From positions 1,240,001 to 1,304,000 of the forward strand of contig NZ_CP043959.1 in the NCBI RefSeq assembly GCF_008632955.1: DNA of 64,000 nt. The letters run 5' to 3'. Shown here one piece after another: positions 32,597 to 43,966 of this stretch. Each line of letters begins with the position of its first letter. The first letter of the stretch is position 1. Under the pieces are notes generated by a model, which was not told the origin of the DNA, searched no databases, and saw only the letters and a list, made by a program, of their open reading frames with translations. The DNA is from Streptomyces tendae (GTDB lineage Bacteria > Actinomycetota > Actinomycetes > Streptomycetales > Streptomycetaceae). The position numbers and the translations under genes are program-made.

Positions 32597-33889
32597 ATGA
32601 TGCGTACGCGTCCGCTGAAGGTGGCGCTGCTGGGCTGTGGAGTGGTCGGCTCAGAGGTGGCGCGCATCATGACGACGCACGCCGACGACCTCGCCGCCCG
32701 TATCGGGGCCCCGGTGGAGCTCGCCGGGGTCGCCGTACGGCGCCCGGACAAGGTGCGCGAGGGCATCGACCCCTCCCTGGTCACCACCGACGCCACCGCC
32801 CTGGTCAAACGCGGCGACCTGGACATCGTCGTGGAGGTCATCGGCGGCATCGAGCCCGCCCGGACCCTCATCAGCACCGCCTTCGAGCACGGCGCCTCCG
32901 TCGTCTCCGCCAACAAGGCCCTCCTCGCCCAGGACGGCGCCGCGCTGCACGCCGCCGCCGAGGAGCACGGCAAGGACCTCTACTACGAGGCCGCCGTGGC
33001 CGGCGCCATCCCGCTGATCCGCCCGCTGCGTGAGTCCCTCGCCGGTGACAAGGTCAACCGGGTGCTCGGCATCGTCAACGGCACCACCAACTTCATCCTC
33101 GACAAGATGGACTCCACCGGCGCCGGCTACCAGGAGGCCCTGGACGAGGCCACCGCGCTCGGGTACGCCGAGGCCGACCCGACCGCCGACGTCGAGGGGT
33201 TCGACGCCGCCGCCAAGGCCGCCATCCTCGCCGGGATCGCCTTCCACACCCGTGTGCGCCTCGACGATGTCCACCGCGAGGGCATGACCGAGGTCACCGC
33301 CGCCGACTTCGCCTCCGCCAAGGAGATGGGCTGCACCATCAAGCTGCTCGCCATCTGCGAGCGGGCCGGGGACGGGGCGTCCGTCACCGCGCGCGTGCAC
33401 CCGGCGATGATCCCGCTCAGCCACCCGCTGGCCTCCGTGCGGGGCGCCTACAACGCCGTGTTCGTCGAGTCGGACGCCTCCGGCCGGCTGATGTTCTACG
33501 GTCCCGGCGCGGGCGGCGCGCCGACCGCCTCCGCGGTGCTCGGCGACCTGGTCGCCGTCGCCCGCAACCGGATCAACGGGACCACCGGTCCCGGCGAGTC
33601 CGCGTACGCGGCGCTGCCCGTCTCGCCGATGGGCGAGGTCGTCACGCGCTACCACATCAGCCTGGACGTGGCCGACAAACCGGGTGTTCTCGCCCAGGTC
33701 GCCACCGTGTTCGCGGAGCACGGTGTCTCGATCGACACGGTCCGCCAGCAAGGCAAGGACGGGGAGGCGTCGCTCGTCGTCGTCACCCACCGTGCGTCCG
33801 ACGCGGCCCTCGGCGGGACCGTGGAGGCGTTGCGCAAGCTCGACACCGTGCGTGGTGTCGCCAGCATCATGCGGGTTGAAGGAGAGTAA
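32597..33889 (+). CDS. hom: Homoserine dehydrogenase
   Basis: 430 aa from ATG 32597, preceded by GAGG. NAD(P)-binding LKVALLGCGVVGSEVARIM at the N-terminus, VVSANKALLA, the catalytic region YYEAAVAGAIPLIRPL and VLGIVNGTTNFIL, and EADPTADVEGFDAAAKAAIL. The C-terminal ACT domain (HISLDVADKPGVLAQVATVF) gives feedback control by threonine in this family. Makes homoserine from aspartate semialdehyde. Heads hom-thrC; thrC follows after six bases. Confidence 0.97.
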   Translation: MMRTRPLKVALLGCGVVGSEVARIMTTHADDLAARIGAPVELAGVAVRRPDKVREGIDPSLVTTDATALVKRGDLDIVVEVIGGIEPARTLISTAFEHGASVVSANKALLAQDGAALHAAAEEHGKDLYYEAAVAGAIPLIRPLRESLAGDKVNRVLGIVNGTTNFILDKMDSTGAGYQEALDEATALGYAEADPTADVEGFDAAAKAAILAGIAFHTRVRLDDVHREGMTEVTAADFASAKEMGCTIKLLAICERAGDGASVTARVHPAMIPLSHPLASVRGAYNAVFVESDASGRLMFYGPGAGGAPTASAVLGDLVAVARNRINGTTGPGESAYAALPVSPMGEVVTRYHISLDVADKPGVLAQVATVFAEHGVSIDTVRQQGKDGEASLVVVTHRASDAALGGTVEALRKLDTVRGVASIMRVEGE

Positions 33890-33895
33890 CCAGCA

Positions 33896-34954
33896 ATGAC
33901 CCACCAGTGGCGCGGAATCATCGAGGAGTACCGGGACCGGCTGCCGGTGTCGGACACCACGCCGGTCGTGACGCTCCGTGAGGGCGGTACGCCGCTCGTG
34001 CCCGCGCAGGTGCTCTCCGAGCGCACCGGCTGCGAGGTCCACCTCAAGGTCGAGGGCGCGAACCCGACCGGGTCCTTCAAGGACCGCGGCATGACCATGG
34101 CCATCTCCCGGGCGAAGGAGGAGGGCGCCAAGGCGGTCATCTGCGCCTCCACCGGCAACACCTCCGCCTCCGCCGCCGCGTACGGCGTGCGCGCCGGCAT
34201 GGTCTCCGCCGTGCTGGTGCCGCAGGGCAAGATCGCTCTGGGCAAGATGGGCCAGGCCCTGGTGCACGGCGCGAAGATCCTCCAGGTCGACGGCAACTTC
34301 GACGACTGCCTCACGCTGGCCCGCGCGCTGAGCGACAACTACCCGGTGGCGCTGGTCAATTCGGTCAATCCGGTGCGCATCGAGGGGCAGAAGACCGCCG
34401 CCTTCGAGATCGTGGACATGCTGGGCGACGCCCCCGACATCCACGTCCTGCCGGTGGGCAACGCGGGCAACATCACCGCGTACTGGAAGGGCTACAAGGA
34501 GTACGCCGCCGACGGCGTCAGCACCCGTACCCCGCGCATGTGGGGCTACCAGGCCTCCGGCAGTGCGCCGATCGTGCGCGGCGAGGTGGTCAAGGACCCG
34601 TCGACCATCGCCACCGCCATCCGCATCGGAAACCCCGCCTCGTGGGACTTCGCGCTCGCCGCGCGGGACGAGTCGGGCGGCCACATCGAGGAGGTGACGG
34701 ACCGTGAGATCCTGCGCGCCTACCGGCTGCTGGCCTCCCAGGAGGGCGTCTTCGTGGAGCCCGCGTCCGCCGCGTCGGTGGCCGGTCTGCTGAAGGCGGC
34801 CGAGCAGGGCAAGGTCGATCCCGGACAGAAGATCGTCTGCACCGTCACCGGCAACGGTCTGAAGGACCCCGACTGGGCCGTCGCCGGCGCCCCGCAGCCG
34901 GTCACCGTCCCCGTCGACGCGGCCACCGCCGCCCAGCGGCTCGGTCTCGCCTGA
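33896..34954 (+). CDS. thrC: Threonine synthase
   Basis: 352 aa, ATG 33896, six bases after hom with AGGAG overlapping the hom end. PLP fold II: PLP lysine in [14 protein letters not shown], the phosphate-binding [16 protein letters not shown] and [13 protein letters not shown]. Converts O-phosphohomoserine to threonine. Usual length for the actinobacterial short form. Confidence 0.97.
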   Translation: MTHQWRGIIEEYRDRLPVSDTTPVVTLREGGTPLVPAQVLSERTGCEVHLKVEGANPTGSFKDRGMTMAISRAKEEGAKAVICASTGNTSASAAAYGVRAGMVSAVLVPQGKIALGKMGQALVHGAKILQVDGNFDDCLTLARALSDNYPVALVNSVNPVRIEGQKTAAFEIVDMLGDAPDIHVLPVGNAGNITAYWKGYKEYAADGVSTRTPRMWGYQASGSAPIVRGEVVKDPSTIATAIRIGNPASWDFALAARDESGGHIEEVTDREILRAYRLLASQEGVFVEPASAASVAGLLKAAEQGKVDPGQKIVCTVTGNGLKDPDWAVAGAPQPVTVPVDAATAAQRLGLA

Positions 34955-35137
34955 CCCACGGCAACCCGGGCTCGTCCGGCCCAAGGCGCGGGGCCGCGCG
35001 GCCCATGGCGACTCGGGTCGTGCGGCCCACGGCGGCCCCGGCTCGTCCGGCCCACGCCGGCCCTGGCCCGGTTCGTCCGGCGGACGGCAACCCGGCTCGT
35101 CCGGCCCACGGGGCCTCGGCCCGTCCGGCCCGTGCGG
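34955..35137. repeat. Degenerate ~24-bp tandem repeats between thrC and thrB
   Basis: At least seven units, each starting CCCA(C/T/A)G or a variant and ending CGTCCGG or CGTGCGG. The core is GGCTCGTCCGGCCCACGG. Unit lengths are 22-30 bases, mostly 24-25, so the array is degenerate. It occupies the first third of the 526-base thrC-thrB gap. No gene is supported in the remainder, which should hold the thrB promoter. Confidence 0.75.
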
Positions 35138-35421
35138 ATCCGCGCGCTCACAGCGACGCGGATCCGCCGGAACCGGCGTAAGGACGCGCCTGCCTGGGGA
35201 GGCTCACCACAGGGGGTGCACGGGGGGCTTACGACACGCATCGTGCGCCTCCTGTGCGCCCTATGTCGCAGGTGAACCTTCCTTCGATAGGCTGTACCGA
35301 ACCCGCCCGCCGCATATGCCGCGGTAGTGCGTCGTCCCCGTGGTCCCCGCCAGTGACCCGGGGCGGCCCGCAAGCGGCCGGCCAGCCCGGCCGGCGGCGG
35401 CCCGAGGGTTCTCGTACGCCA

Positions 35422-35447
35422 TCGAATGTCCATCGAACGTCATTCGA
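35422..35447. promoter_or_regulatory. Inverted repeat upstream of thrB
   Basis: TCGAATG (35422-35428) and CATTCGA (35441-35447) form a perfect 7-bp inverted repeat with a 12-base spacer, 34 bases before the thrB start. CATCGAATGTC and CATCGAACGTC are also direct repeats here. The TCGAAC...TTCGA part recalls actinobacterial LexA boxes but has the wrong spacing. Confidence 0.4.
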
Positions 35448-35480
35448 CAGTCCACGCAGCTCAAGGAGAGTCTTCGAGCG

Positions 35481-36397
35481 ATGGCCGGTCCCGCGTTCCG
35501 CGCCGCCGCCGTCCGGGTGCGCGTCCCCGCCACCAGCGCCAACCTCGGCCCGGGCTTCGACGCCCTCGGCCTCGCGCTGGGCCTCTACGACGACGTCGTC
35601 GTCCGGGTGGCGGACTCCGGGCTGCACATCGACATCGCCGGTGAGGGCAGTGAAACCCTCCCGCGGGACGAGCGCCACCTTCTCGTACGCTCCCTGCGCA
35701 CCGCCTTCGACCTGCTCGGCGGACAGCCGCGCGGTCTGGAGATCGTCTGCGCCAACCGCATCCCGCACGGCCGGGGTCTCGGCTCCTCGTCGGCCGCCAT
35801 CTGCGCCGGGATCGTCGCCGCGCGCGCCGTCACGATAGGCGCCGACGCCAAGCTCGACGACACCGCGCTGCTGGAGCTGGCCACCGAGATCGAGGGCCAC
35901 CCCGACAACGTCGCGGCCTGCCTGCTCGGCGGGTTCACCCTGTCCTGGCTGGAGGGCGGCGCCGCCCGGGCGATCAGGATGGAGCCTGCCGATTCCATCG
36001 TTCCGGTGGTCTTCGTGCCCGCGAAGCCGGTCCTCACCGAGACCGCGCGCGGACTGCTCCCGCGCACCGTGCCGCACGTCGACGCCGCCGCCAACGCGGG
36101 CCGCGCGGCCCTGCTCGTCGAGGCGCTGACCCGGCGCCCCGAGCTGCTGCTGCCCGCCACCGAGGACCGTCTGCACCAGGAGTACCGCGCCCGGCCATGC
36201 CGGAGAGCGCCGCACTGGTGGAGCGGCTGCGCGGGGACGGGATTCCCGCAGTGATCTCCGGCGCCGGACCCACGGTGATGGCGCTGGCCGACGCGGGCAC
36301 GGCCGACAAGGTCGAAGCACTGGCCGGCACCGACTGGGCCGCTAACCGGCTCGGGCTCGACGTCCGGGGAGCGAGCGTCCTTCCGCTCGCCACCTGA
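35481..36397 (+). pseudogene. thrB: Homoserine kinase, frameshifted as written
   Basis: ATG 35481 preceded by AAGGAGAG. GHMP kinase: RVRVPATSANLGPGFDALGL at the N-terminus and the ATP-binding IPHGRGLGSSSAAICAGIVA. The frame breaks at about 36190: after LHQEYRA it runs on as RPCRRAPHWW and stops at 36254, while the true C-terminus (MPESAALVERLRGDGIPAVI, then SGAGPTVMALADAG) continues in another frame to 36397. One extra C in the CCC run at 36190-36193 would restore an ungapped gene of about 305 aa reading EYRAPAMPES. Either a consensus error or a real threonine-pathway lesion. Confidence 0.9.
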
Positions 36398-36815
36398 CAC
36401 GGTTGCCGGATTTGGAGAGGGGGAATGTTTGTTGGATCCGGTAGTGTTAACCTCAAGTCTGCACCCGACCCCACCATGGCGAGGTGCCTCGTGTCCCCGT
36501 CCGGGACAGACATTCTTCCGGGAGCCCCCCAAGCCGCACTGTGTTCACTGCGACGCACGCAGGCCGTACGTCGTACGCGGACACTGAACGGCCCGCCAGT
36601 GGGGGTACCCCCTCTGGGGGAGCTTCGGAACCGGTGCGACCGCGCCACGTGACACTGGGTGCCACGGCTCGAGGTAGCGCCATCACCAGATATCTCTTCC
36701 GCCGCTGAGGCGGACCACCGCCCCGGCACGGTCCACACACCAGGGAACGATGCCGGACAGCACAACCGGTCGCCGAGCCAGACAGGCCGACGTCCGCTCC
36801 AGGGAAGGACCCTTC
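36398..36815 (+). other. Long upstream/leader region of rho
   Basis: 418 bases with no convincing gene; a 75-codon ORF at 36425 lacks conserved-looking sequence. It holds a Streptomyces-type inverted repeat, GGGGGTACCCCC with CTCTGGGGGAG, at 36600-36622, and a hairpin CCGCC/GGCGG near 36701-36715. rho is known to be autoregulated through its leader in other bacteria; a long leader here would fit, but this is inference. Confidence 0.5.
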
Positions 36816-38882
36816 GTGAGCGACACCACCGATCTGATGGGCGCACGTGTCGAGGAGACCGCTGCCGCGCCCGCCACGGACGCTTCCGCGCCTGCCACCG
36901 GTGCCGGCTCCCGGCGGCGCCGCGGTACCGGCCTCGAGGGCATGGTGCTGGCCGAGCTGCAGCAGGTCGCATCCGGCCTCGGTATCAGGGGCACCGCGCG
37001 CATGCGCAAGAGCCAGCTGATCGAGGTCATCAAGGAGGCGCAGGCCGCCGGTTCGGGCGCCCCCTCCGCGGACGCCCCGGCCAAGGCCGAGGCCGCCGGC
37101 GAGACCAAGCCCAAGCGCCGCGCCACCTCCCGCACCCGCACGGGTGACACGGCCGAGAAGGCGGAGAAGGCCGGCAAGAAGGCCGAGGCCAAGGACGAGC
37201 AGGCGCCCGCCGACAAGGCCGCGGCGCAGCAGCAGATCGAGATCCCCGGCCAGCCCTCGCCGAAGGCCTCCGACACCGAGCAGGCCGCCGAGAGCGCCCC
37301 CGCCGAGCGCCGCCGCCGTCGCGCCACCGCCGAGGCCGGCGCCCCGGCCGCCGCGGCCGAGACGATCACGGCCGAGGCGAAGACCGAGACCAAGAACGAC
37401 AACCCGGCGCAGCAGCAGGGTGAGGGCAAGTCCGACCACGACGGCGGCGAGGGCCGCCGCCGCGACCGGCGCGACCGTGACCGCGGCCGCGACCGCGGCG
37501 ACCGTGGTGACCGCGGCGACCGAGGTGACCGCGGCGACCGTGGTGACCGCCGGGGCAAGGGCGACGACCAGCAGCAGAGCCAGGGCGGCGGCCGTCAGCA
37601 GAACCAGCAGGGTGGCGGGAACCGTCAGGACGACGGGTACGACGACGACGGTAGCGGCCGCCGTGGCCGTCGCGGCCGCTACCGCGACCGCCGTGGCCGC
37701 CGTGGCCGCGACGAGGTGCAGGAACCGCAGATCAACGAGGACGACGTCCTCATCCCGGTCGCGGGCATCCTGGACATCCTCGACAACTACGCCTTCATCC
37801 GGACCTCCGGCTACCTGCCCGGCCCGAACGACGTGTACGTCTCCCTCGCCCAGGTCCGCAAGAACGGCCTCCGCAAGGGCGACCACGTCACCGGTGCGGT
37901 CCGCCAGCCCAAGGACGGCGAGCGGCGCGAGAAGTTCAACGCGCTGGTCCGCCTGGACTCCGTCAACGGCATGGCGCCCGAACACGGCCGCGGCCGCCCG
38001 GAGTTCAACAAGCTGACCCCGCTGTACCCGCAGGACCGGCTGCGCCTGGAGACCGACCCGGGCGTACTGACCACGCGGATCATCGACCTCGTGTCGCCGA
38101 TCGGCAAGGGCCAGCGCGGTCTGATCGTGGCCCCGCCGAAGACCGGCAAGACCATGATCATGCAGGCGGTCGCCAACGCGATCACCCACAACAACCCCGA
38201 GTGCCACCTGATGGTCGTCCTCGTCGACGAGCGTCCGGAAGAGGTCACCGACATGCAGCGGTCGGTGAAGGGCGAGGTCATCTCCTCGACCTTCGACCGT
38301 CCGGCCGAGGACCACACCACGGTCGCCGAGCTCGCCATCGAGCGCGCCAAGCGCCTGGTGGAGCTGGGTCACGACGTCGTCGTGCTGCTCGACTCGATCA
38401 CGCGTCTGGGCCGTGCGTACAACCTCGCCGCCCCGGCCTCCGGCCGCATCCTGTCCGGTGGTGTCGACTCGACCGCCCTGTACCCGCCGAAGCGCTTCTT
38501 CGGTGCGGCCCGCAACATCGAGGACGGCGGATCGCTGACCATCCTCGCCACCGCCCTGGTGGACACCGGGTCCCGCATGGACGAGGTGATCTTCGAGGAG
38601 TTCAAGGGCACCGGCAACATGGAGCTCAAGCTCGACCGGAAGCTCGCCGACAAGCGCATCTTCCCCGCGGTGGACGTCGACGCGTCCGGCACCCGTAAGG
38701 AAGAGATCCTGCTCGGCAACGAGGAGCTGGCGGTCGTCTGGAAGCTGCGCCGCGTGCTGCACGCGCTGGACCAGCAGCAGGCGATCGAGCTGCTCCTCGA
38801 CAAGATGAAGCAGACCAAGTCGAACGTCGAGTTCCTGATGCAGATCCAGAAGACGACGCCGGCGCCGGGCAACGGCGACTGA
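36816..38882 (+). CDS. rho: Transcription termination factor Rho
   Basis: 688 aa from GTG 36816, preceded by AGGGAAGGA (the longer ORF is leader). N-terminal Rho_N helix domain ([20 protein letters not shown], then [14 protein letters not shown]). Then a roughly 220-residue disordered insertion, first Lys/Ala/Glu, then [16 protein letters not shown] and [16 protein letters not shown], as in actinobacterial Rho. Then the OB/RNA-binding domain ([20 protein letters not shown]) and the hexameric helicase/ATPase, with P-loop [12 protein letters not shown] near residue 440 and Walker [16 protein letters not shown]. Ends transcription of untranslated RNA. Confidence 0.98.
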   Translation: MSDTTDLMGARVEETAAAPATDASAPATGAGSRRRRGTGLEGMVLAELQQVASGLGIRGTARMRKSQLIEVIKEAQAAGSGAPSADAPAKAEAAGETKPKRRATSRTRTGDTAEKAEKAGKKAEAKDEQAPADKAAAQQQIEIPGQPSPKASDTEQAAESAPAERRRRRATAEAGAPAAAAETITAEAKTETKNDNPAQQQGEGKSDHDGGEGRRRDRRDRDRGRDRGDRGDRGDRGDRGDRGDRRGKGDDQQQSQGGGRQQNQQGGGNRQDDGYDDDGSGRRGRRGRYRDRRGRRGRDEVQEPQINEDDVLIPVAGILDILDNYAFIRTSGYLPGPNDVYVSLAQVRKNGLRKGDHVTGAVRQPKDGERREKFNALVRLDSVNGMAPEHGRGRPEFNKLTPLYPQDRLRLETDPGVLTTRIIDLVSPIGKGQRGLIVAPPKTGKTMIMQAVANAITHNNPECHLMVVLVDERPEEVTDMQRSVKGEVISSTFDRPAEDHTTVAELAIERAKRLVELGHDVVVLLDSITRLGRAYNLAAPASGRILSGGVDSTALYPPKRFFGAARNIEDGGSLTILATALVDTGSRMDEVIFEEFKGTGNMELKLDRKLADKRIFPAVDVDASGTRKEEILLGNEELAVVWKLRRVLHALDQQQAIELLLDKMKQTKSNVEFLMQIQKTTPAPGNGD

Positions 38883-38919
38883 CGTCACCCCCTTCCCGGG
38901 CCCCCGCGCGGGCACGACG

Positions 38920-38952
38920 AACGGCCGTCCCTTCACGGGACGGCCGTTTTTC
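38920..38952 (+). terminator. Rho-independent terminator of rho
   Basis: AACGGCCGTCCC (38920-38931), loop TTCAC, GGGACGGCCGTT (38937-38948), followed by more T. A perfect 12-bp stem with a T-tract. Confidence 0.93.
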
Positions 38953-39051
38953 GTGCACGGATGTGGTCGGACAGGTGTACGATCACGCTGCTCCGGGCTG
39001 TCCTTGAACAGGATTCAGAGCCCGAACTCAGCATCCCGAGGGGGGAATTGC

Positions 39052-40827
39052 ATGGACACACCCATGTCCGGACCCGGCCGTCGCAGACGCCGGTTCGCCG
39101 TCGTCGCGGCCGGTGCCGCCGCGGCCGTCGGCGCGGCGCTGCTGTCGGCGCCGGCCGCCCAGGCCGCACCCGCGCCGCCGCGGCCGACGGTCGCTCCGGC
39201 GATGGAGTCGCCGTCCCAGGCCGAACTGGTCCGCCGCATCGTGGGTTCGATGGCGGCGGACGAGGCCGCGCGCGCGAAGGACAAGGCGTCGCTCAGCACG
39301 AGCGGCAAGACCGGGTCCGGCATCGACGCGAAGATCATCGGTGGCACCACCACCACGATCGCCTCCGCGCCCTGGATGGCGCAGCTGCACTACTACGACC
39401 CGGTCGCCGACGAGGGCTTCTTCTGCGGCGGCGTCGTCGTCGCGCCGACGAAGATCCTCACCGCCGCGCACTGCGTCAAGGGCTACAACTGGTACCTGAA
39501 CGGCGCCGTCGTCACGGGAGCCACCCAGCTGCCGTCCGCCGACGGCGACCTGCACGGCGGCACCGCGACCGCCGTCTGGCGCCAGTGGCACAACCCGGCG
39601 TACAACGAGGCCGCCATCGACAACGACATCGCGGTGCTCACGCTGCCGGTGCCGGTGAAGGCGACCCCGCTGCGCATGACCACGGCGGGCGACACGGCCT
39701 CGTACGCGCCCGGGACCAACGCCCGGGTCTACGGCTGGGGGCGCACCACCTCCACCAACAACGAGATCTCCGAGTACCTGAAGACGGCGACGCTGCCCAT
39801 CCAGTCCGACGCCACGTGCGCCGGCGCCTGGGGCAGCGACTACGTCCGCGGGCACATGGTCTGCGCGGGCACGCCCGCCACCGGCAGCGACGCCGGCACC
39901 ACCACCGCCTGCAACGGCGACTCCGGTGGGCCGCTGGTGGTCAACAACCGGATCGTGGGCGTCGTCTCCTGGGGCGTCGAGGACTGCGTGGCGAAGGGCG
40001 CCTACGGCGTCTTCACCAAGGTGGCGAGCTACGTCGGCGTCACCTACCCGCGCGTCGACGACACCGACATCAACGGCGACCACCGCGCCGACCTGTGGGC
40101 CCGCAAGAAGTCCACGGGTATCGGCTACTCCCGCAACTCGCTGGGCTCGAAGTTCGCCGCCCAGGAGGAGTGGGGCGACTGGAGGGGCGTCAACGTCGTC
40201 CTCCAGACCGACCTCGACCGCGACGGCTACCAGGACCTCGTCTACCGCGCCACCGACGGGAGCCTGTACTGGGCGCACTACGTCATCTCCAGCAACAGCT
40301 GGGCCACCAAGCGGCTCAGCACCGGCTGGAAGACCGTCCGCCAGATCGTCACCCCCGGTGACGTGACCGGCGACTACCTGCCCGACCTGGTGATCGTGGA
40401 CTCCGCGGGCGTGCTGTGGACGTACCCGGGCAAGGGCAACGGCACCTTCTCGGCCCGTCTGAAGACGGGCACGGGCTGGGCCGGGTTCGACGTCCTGCGC
40501 GGTCACGGTGACTTCACCGGCGACGGCCGTACCGACCTGGTGGCCCGTGTCCGCAGCACCGGCGACCTGTACCTGTACAAGGGCACCGGCAAGGCCGGAT
40601 CGGGCTCCTTCACCGGCCGGACCAAGCTGGCCACGTGGAAGAGCACCACGTACAACGCGATCGTCACGGTCGGCGACGTCAGCGGCGACGGCAGGGCGGA
40701 CCTGCTGGCCCGCACGCCGAGCGGCACGCTGTACGTGTACCGGGGCACCGGCCGCAACACCGCGCCGTTCTTCTCGGCGCGGGTCTCCATGGGCACCGGC
40801 TACCAGAGTTACGACCTGCTGGGCTGA
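39052..40827 (+). CDS. Secreted trypsin-like serine protease with FG-GAP/VCBS repeats
   Basis: 591 aa from ATG 39052, GAGGGGGG upstream. Twin-Arg-like basic start ([13 protein letters not shown]) and signal peptide to [10 protein letters not shown] propeptide precedes the mature-type start [11 protein letters not shown]1 triad: His in [10 protein letters not shown], Asp in [10 protein letters not shown], Ser in [11 protein letters not shown]. The C-terminal half has five repeats of the calcium-binding type ([59 protein letters not shown]), which should form a beta-propeller for substrate or cell-wall contact. Monocistronic between two terminators. Confidence 0.94.
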   Translation: MDTPMSGPGRRRRRFAVVAAGAAAAVGAALLSAPAAQAAPAPPRPTVAPAMESPSQAELVRRIVGSMAADEAARAKDKASLSTSGKTGSGIDAKIIGGTTTTIASAPWMAQLHYYDPVADEGFFCGGVVVAPTKILTAAHCVKGYNWYLNGAVVTGATQLPSADGDLHGGTATAVWRQWHNPAYNEAAIDNDIAVLTLPVPVKATPLRMTTAGDTASYAPGTNARVYGWGRTTSTNNEISEYLKTATLPIQSDATCAGAWGSDYVRGHMVCAGTPATGSDAGTTTACNGDSGGPLVVNNRIVGVVSWGVEDCVAKGAYGVFTKVASYVGVTYPRVDDTDINGDHRADLWARKKSTGIGYSRNSLGSKFAAQEEWGDWRGVNVVLQTDLDRDGYQDLVYRATDGSLYWAHYVISSNSWATKRLSTGWKTVRQIVTPGDVTGDYLPDLVIVDSAGVLWTYPGKGNGTFSARLKTGTGWAGFDVLRGHGDFTGDGRTDLVARVRSTGDLYLYKGTGKAGSGSFTGRTKLATWKSTTYNAIVTVGDVSGDGRADLLARTPSGTLYVYRGTGRNTAPFFSARVSMGTGYQSYDLLG

Positions 40828-40851
40828 GCCTTCGGCTGTCCGTTGGGACCG

Positions 40852-40892
40852 CGGGGTGGCCCCGGGAATGATCCCGGGGCCACCCCCGTTTT
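40852..40892 (+). terminator. Terminator of the protease gene
   Basis: CGGGGTGGCCCCGGGA (40852-40867), loop ATGA, TCCCGGGGCCACCCCCG, with one bulged C, then TTTT. Very stable hairpin. Confidence 0.92.
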
Positions 40893-40993
40893 GGGAGACG
40901 GCGCCAGTCCTGGCAGACTGGTACGTCGGCCCCGGTTCACGCCCCGCATCCCGCGGATGCGACCCGGTGCCCTCCCGAAACCTAGGAGACACC

Positions 40994-41215
40994 TTGAAGC
41001 GCGACATCCACCCCGAGTACGTCGAGACGCAGGTCAGCTGCACCTGTGGCGCGTCGTTCACCACCCGCAGCACGATCACCGGCGGCAACATCCGCGCCGA
41101 GGTCTGCTCCGAGTGCCACCCGTTCTACACGGGCAAGCAGAAGATCCTCGACACCGGTGGCCGTGTGGCCCGCTTCGAGGCCCGCTTCGGCAAGGCCGCC
41201 GGCTCCAAGAAGTAG
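40994..41215 (+). CDS. rpmE: 50S ribosomal protein L31, zinc-binding form
   Basis: 73 aa from TTG 40994 with TAGGAG upstream. [20 protein letters not shown] start; Cys16, Cys18, Cys38 and Cys41 (CTC and CSEC) form the zinc site, so this is the C+ paralog rather than the zinc-independent form induced on zinc limitation. Own terminator downstream. Confidence 0.97.
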   Translation: MKRDIHPEYVETQVSCTCGASFTTRSTITGGNIRAEVCSECHPFYTGKQKILDTGGRVARFEARFGKAAGSKK

Positions 41216-41227
41216 CGAGCACCGAAT

Positions 41228-41280
41228 CGCCGGTCCACGGCCGCGCCCCCGCCCGGGGGCAGGCCGGGACCGGCGTTTTT
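41228..41280 (+). terminator. Terminator of rpmE
   Basis: CGCCGGTCC (41228-41236) pairs with GGACCGGCG (41267-41275) over an inner GCCCCC/GGGGGC hairpin and is followed by TTTTT. Its end is 41 bases before the prfA start, so prfA needs its own promoter or readthrough. Confidence 0.9.
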
Positions 41281-41320
41281 GGTCGCCCGCCCTTCACCCA
41301 CGTACCAGCAGGAGCCCAAG

Positions 41321-42388
<1,068 letters not shown>

Positions 42389-42416
42389 GCACCCGAAGAC
42401 AGCCCGGAGGACCAGC

Positions 42417-43262
42417 GTGAACCTGCTGCTCGCCGAGGTGGCCCAGGCCACCCAGCGGCTCGCCGACGCGGGCGTGCCCTCGCCGCGCACCGACGCGGAG
42501 GAGCTCGCCGCGTTCGTGCACGGCGTCAAGCGCGGCGAGCTGCACACGGTGAAGGACGCCGACTTCGACGCCCGGTACTGGGAGGTCATCGCCCGCCGTG
42601 AGGCCCGCGAGCCGCTCCAGCACATCACCGGCCGGGCGTACTTCCGCTACCTGGAGCTCCAGGTCGGCCCCGGGGTGTTCGTGCCCCGCCCGGAGACCGA
42701 GTCGGTGGTCGGGTGGGCCATAGACGCCGTGCGCGCGATGGACGTCGTCGAGCCGTGCATCGTCGACCTGTGCACCGGCTCCGGCGCGATCGCGCTCGCC
42801 CTGGCGCAGGAGGTGCCCCGGTCCCGTGTGTACGCCGTGGAGCTGTCCGAGGACGCCCTCAGGTGGACCCGCAGGAACATGGAGGGGTCCAGGGTCGAAC
42901 TGCGCCAGGGCGACGCCCTGACGGCCTTCCCCGACCTCGACGGCCAGGTCGACCTGGTGGTCTCCAACCCGCCGTACATCCCCCTCACCGAGTGGGAGTA
43001 CGTCGCCCCGGAGGCCCGCGACTACGACCCCGAGCTCGCGCTGTTCTCCGGTGAGGACGGCCTGGAGCTGATCCGCGGCCTGGAGCGCACCGCGCACCGG
43101 CTGCTGCGTCCCGGCGGGGTCGTCGTCGTCGAGCACGCCGACACCCAGGGCGGCCAGGTGCCGTGGATCTTCGCCGAGGACCGCGGCTGGACCGACGCGG
43201 CCGACCACCCCGACCTCAACAACCGCCCCCGGTTCGCCACCGCACGCAAGGCGCTGCCGTGA
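42417..43262 (+). CDS. prmC: Peptide chain release factor N5-glutamine methyltransferase
   Basis: 281 aa, GTG 42417. N-terminal helical substrate-binding domain (PRTDAEELAAFVHGVKRGEL), then a SAM fold: VDLCTGSGAIALALAQ motif I and the signature NPPY in LVVSNPPYIPLTEWEYV. Modifies Gln of the GGQ loop of release factors in the cytoplasm. The prfA-prmC pair is conserved in bacteria. Confidence 0.96.
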   Translation: MNLLLAEVAQATQRLADAGVPSPRTDAEELAAFVHGVKRGELHTVKDADFDARYWEVIARREAREPLQHITGRAYFRYLELQVGPGVFVPRPETESVVGWAIDAVRAMDVVEPCIVDLCTGSGAIALALAQEVPRSRVYAVELSEDALRWTRRNMEGSRVELRQGDALTAFPDLDGQVDLVVSNPPYIPLTEWEYVAPEARDYDPELALFSGEDGLELIRGLERTAHRLLRPGGVVVVEHADTQGGQVPWIFAEDRGWTDAADHPDLNNRPRFATARKALP

Positions 43263-43318
43263 CCGGCACGGCGCATACTTCTTCCCCCCAGCAGCACGTG
43301 TACGAGGAGGCCCGCTAA

Positions 43319-43966
43319 ATGGCTCGGCGATACGACACCAACGACGCGACCGACCGCACGACCGGTCTGCGCGAGGCCGCGTCAGCCGTGCGCCGGGGCG
43401 AGCTCGTGGTGCTGCCGACCGACACGGTGTACGGCATCGGCGCCGACGCGTTCAGCTCCGAGGCCGTCGGCGACCTGCTGCAGGCCAAGGGCCGCGGCCG
43501 CCACATGCCCAGCCCCGTCCTCATCGGCTCCCCGAACACCCTGCACGGCCTGGTCACCGACTTCTCGGAGATGGCCTGGGAACTGGTCGACGCGTTCTGG
43601 CCGGGCGCGCTGACGCTGGTCGCCCGCCACCAGCCGTCGCTCCAGTGGGACCTCGGCGACACCCGCGGCACCGTCGCCGTGCGCATGCCGCTGCACCCCG
43701 TGGCCATCGAACTGCTCACCGAGGTCGGCCCGATGGCCGTCTCCTCCGCCAACCTCACCGGCCACCCGGCGCCGGAGAACTGCGACGCCGCGCAGGAGAT
43801 GCTCGGCGACTCGGTCTCCGTCTACCTGGACGGCGGGCCCACCCCGGGCAACGTGCCGTCGTCCATCGTCGACGTCACCCGGCCGGTGCCGGTGCTGCTG
43901 CGCGAGGGCGCCCTCTCGCCCGACGAACTGCGCAAGGTGGTACCCGACCTCGAGGTGGCGAATTGA
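43319..43966 (+). CDS. tsaC: L-threonylcarbamoyladenylate synthase (Sua5/YrdC/YwlC)
   Basis: 215 aa, ATG 43319, 56 bases after prmC. YrdC domain: GELVVLPTDTVYGIGADAFS, KGRGRHMPSPVLI, FWPGALTLVA, VAVRMPLHPVA, AVSSANLTGHPAP. Makes the TC-AMP intermediate of the t6A37 tRNA modification from threonine, bicarbonate and ATP. Short form without the Sua5 C-terminal domain. Its TGA overlaps the TTG start of the next gene. Confidence 0.96.
   Translation: MARRYDTNDATDRTTGLREAASAVRRGELVVLPTDTVYGIGADAFSSEAVGDLLQAKGRGRHMPSPVLIGSPNTLHGLVTDFSEMAWELVDAFWPGALTLVARHQPSLQWDLGDTRGTVAVRMPLHPVAIELLTEVGPMAVSSANLTGHPAPENCDAAQEMLGDSVSVYLDGGPTPGNVPSSIVDVTRPVPVLLREGALSPDELRKVVPDLEVAN

Noticed and set aside
35422..35447. 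LexA (SOS) box before thrB
   Set aside because: TCGAACGTCATTCGA has a three-base centre instead of the four-base spacing of actinobacterial SOS boxes, and thrB is not an SOS gene.
36425..36652. 75-codon ORF upstream of rho
   Set aside because: No ribosome site, composition changes midway and it runs through a known type of inverted repeat; better explained as leader.
37480..37560. GACCGTGGTGACCGCGGC repeats as a CRISPR or minisatellite
   Set aside because: They lie in frame inside rho and encode the RGD repeats; no spacers.
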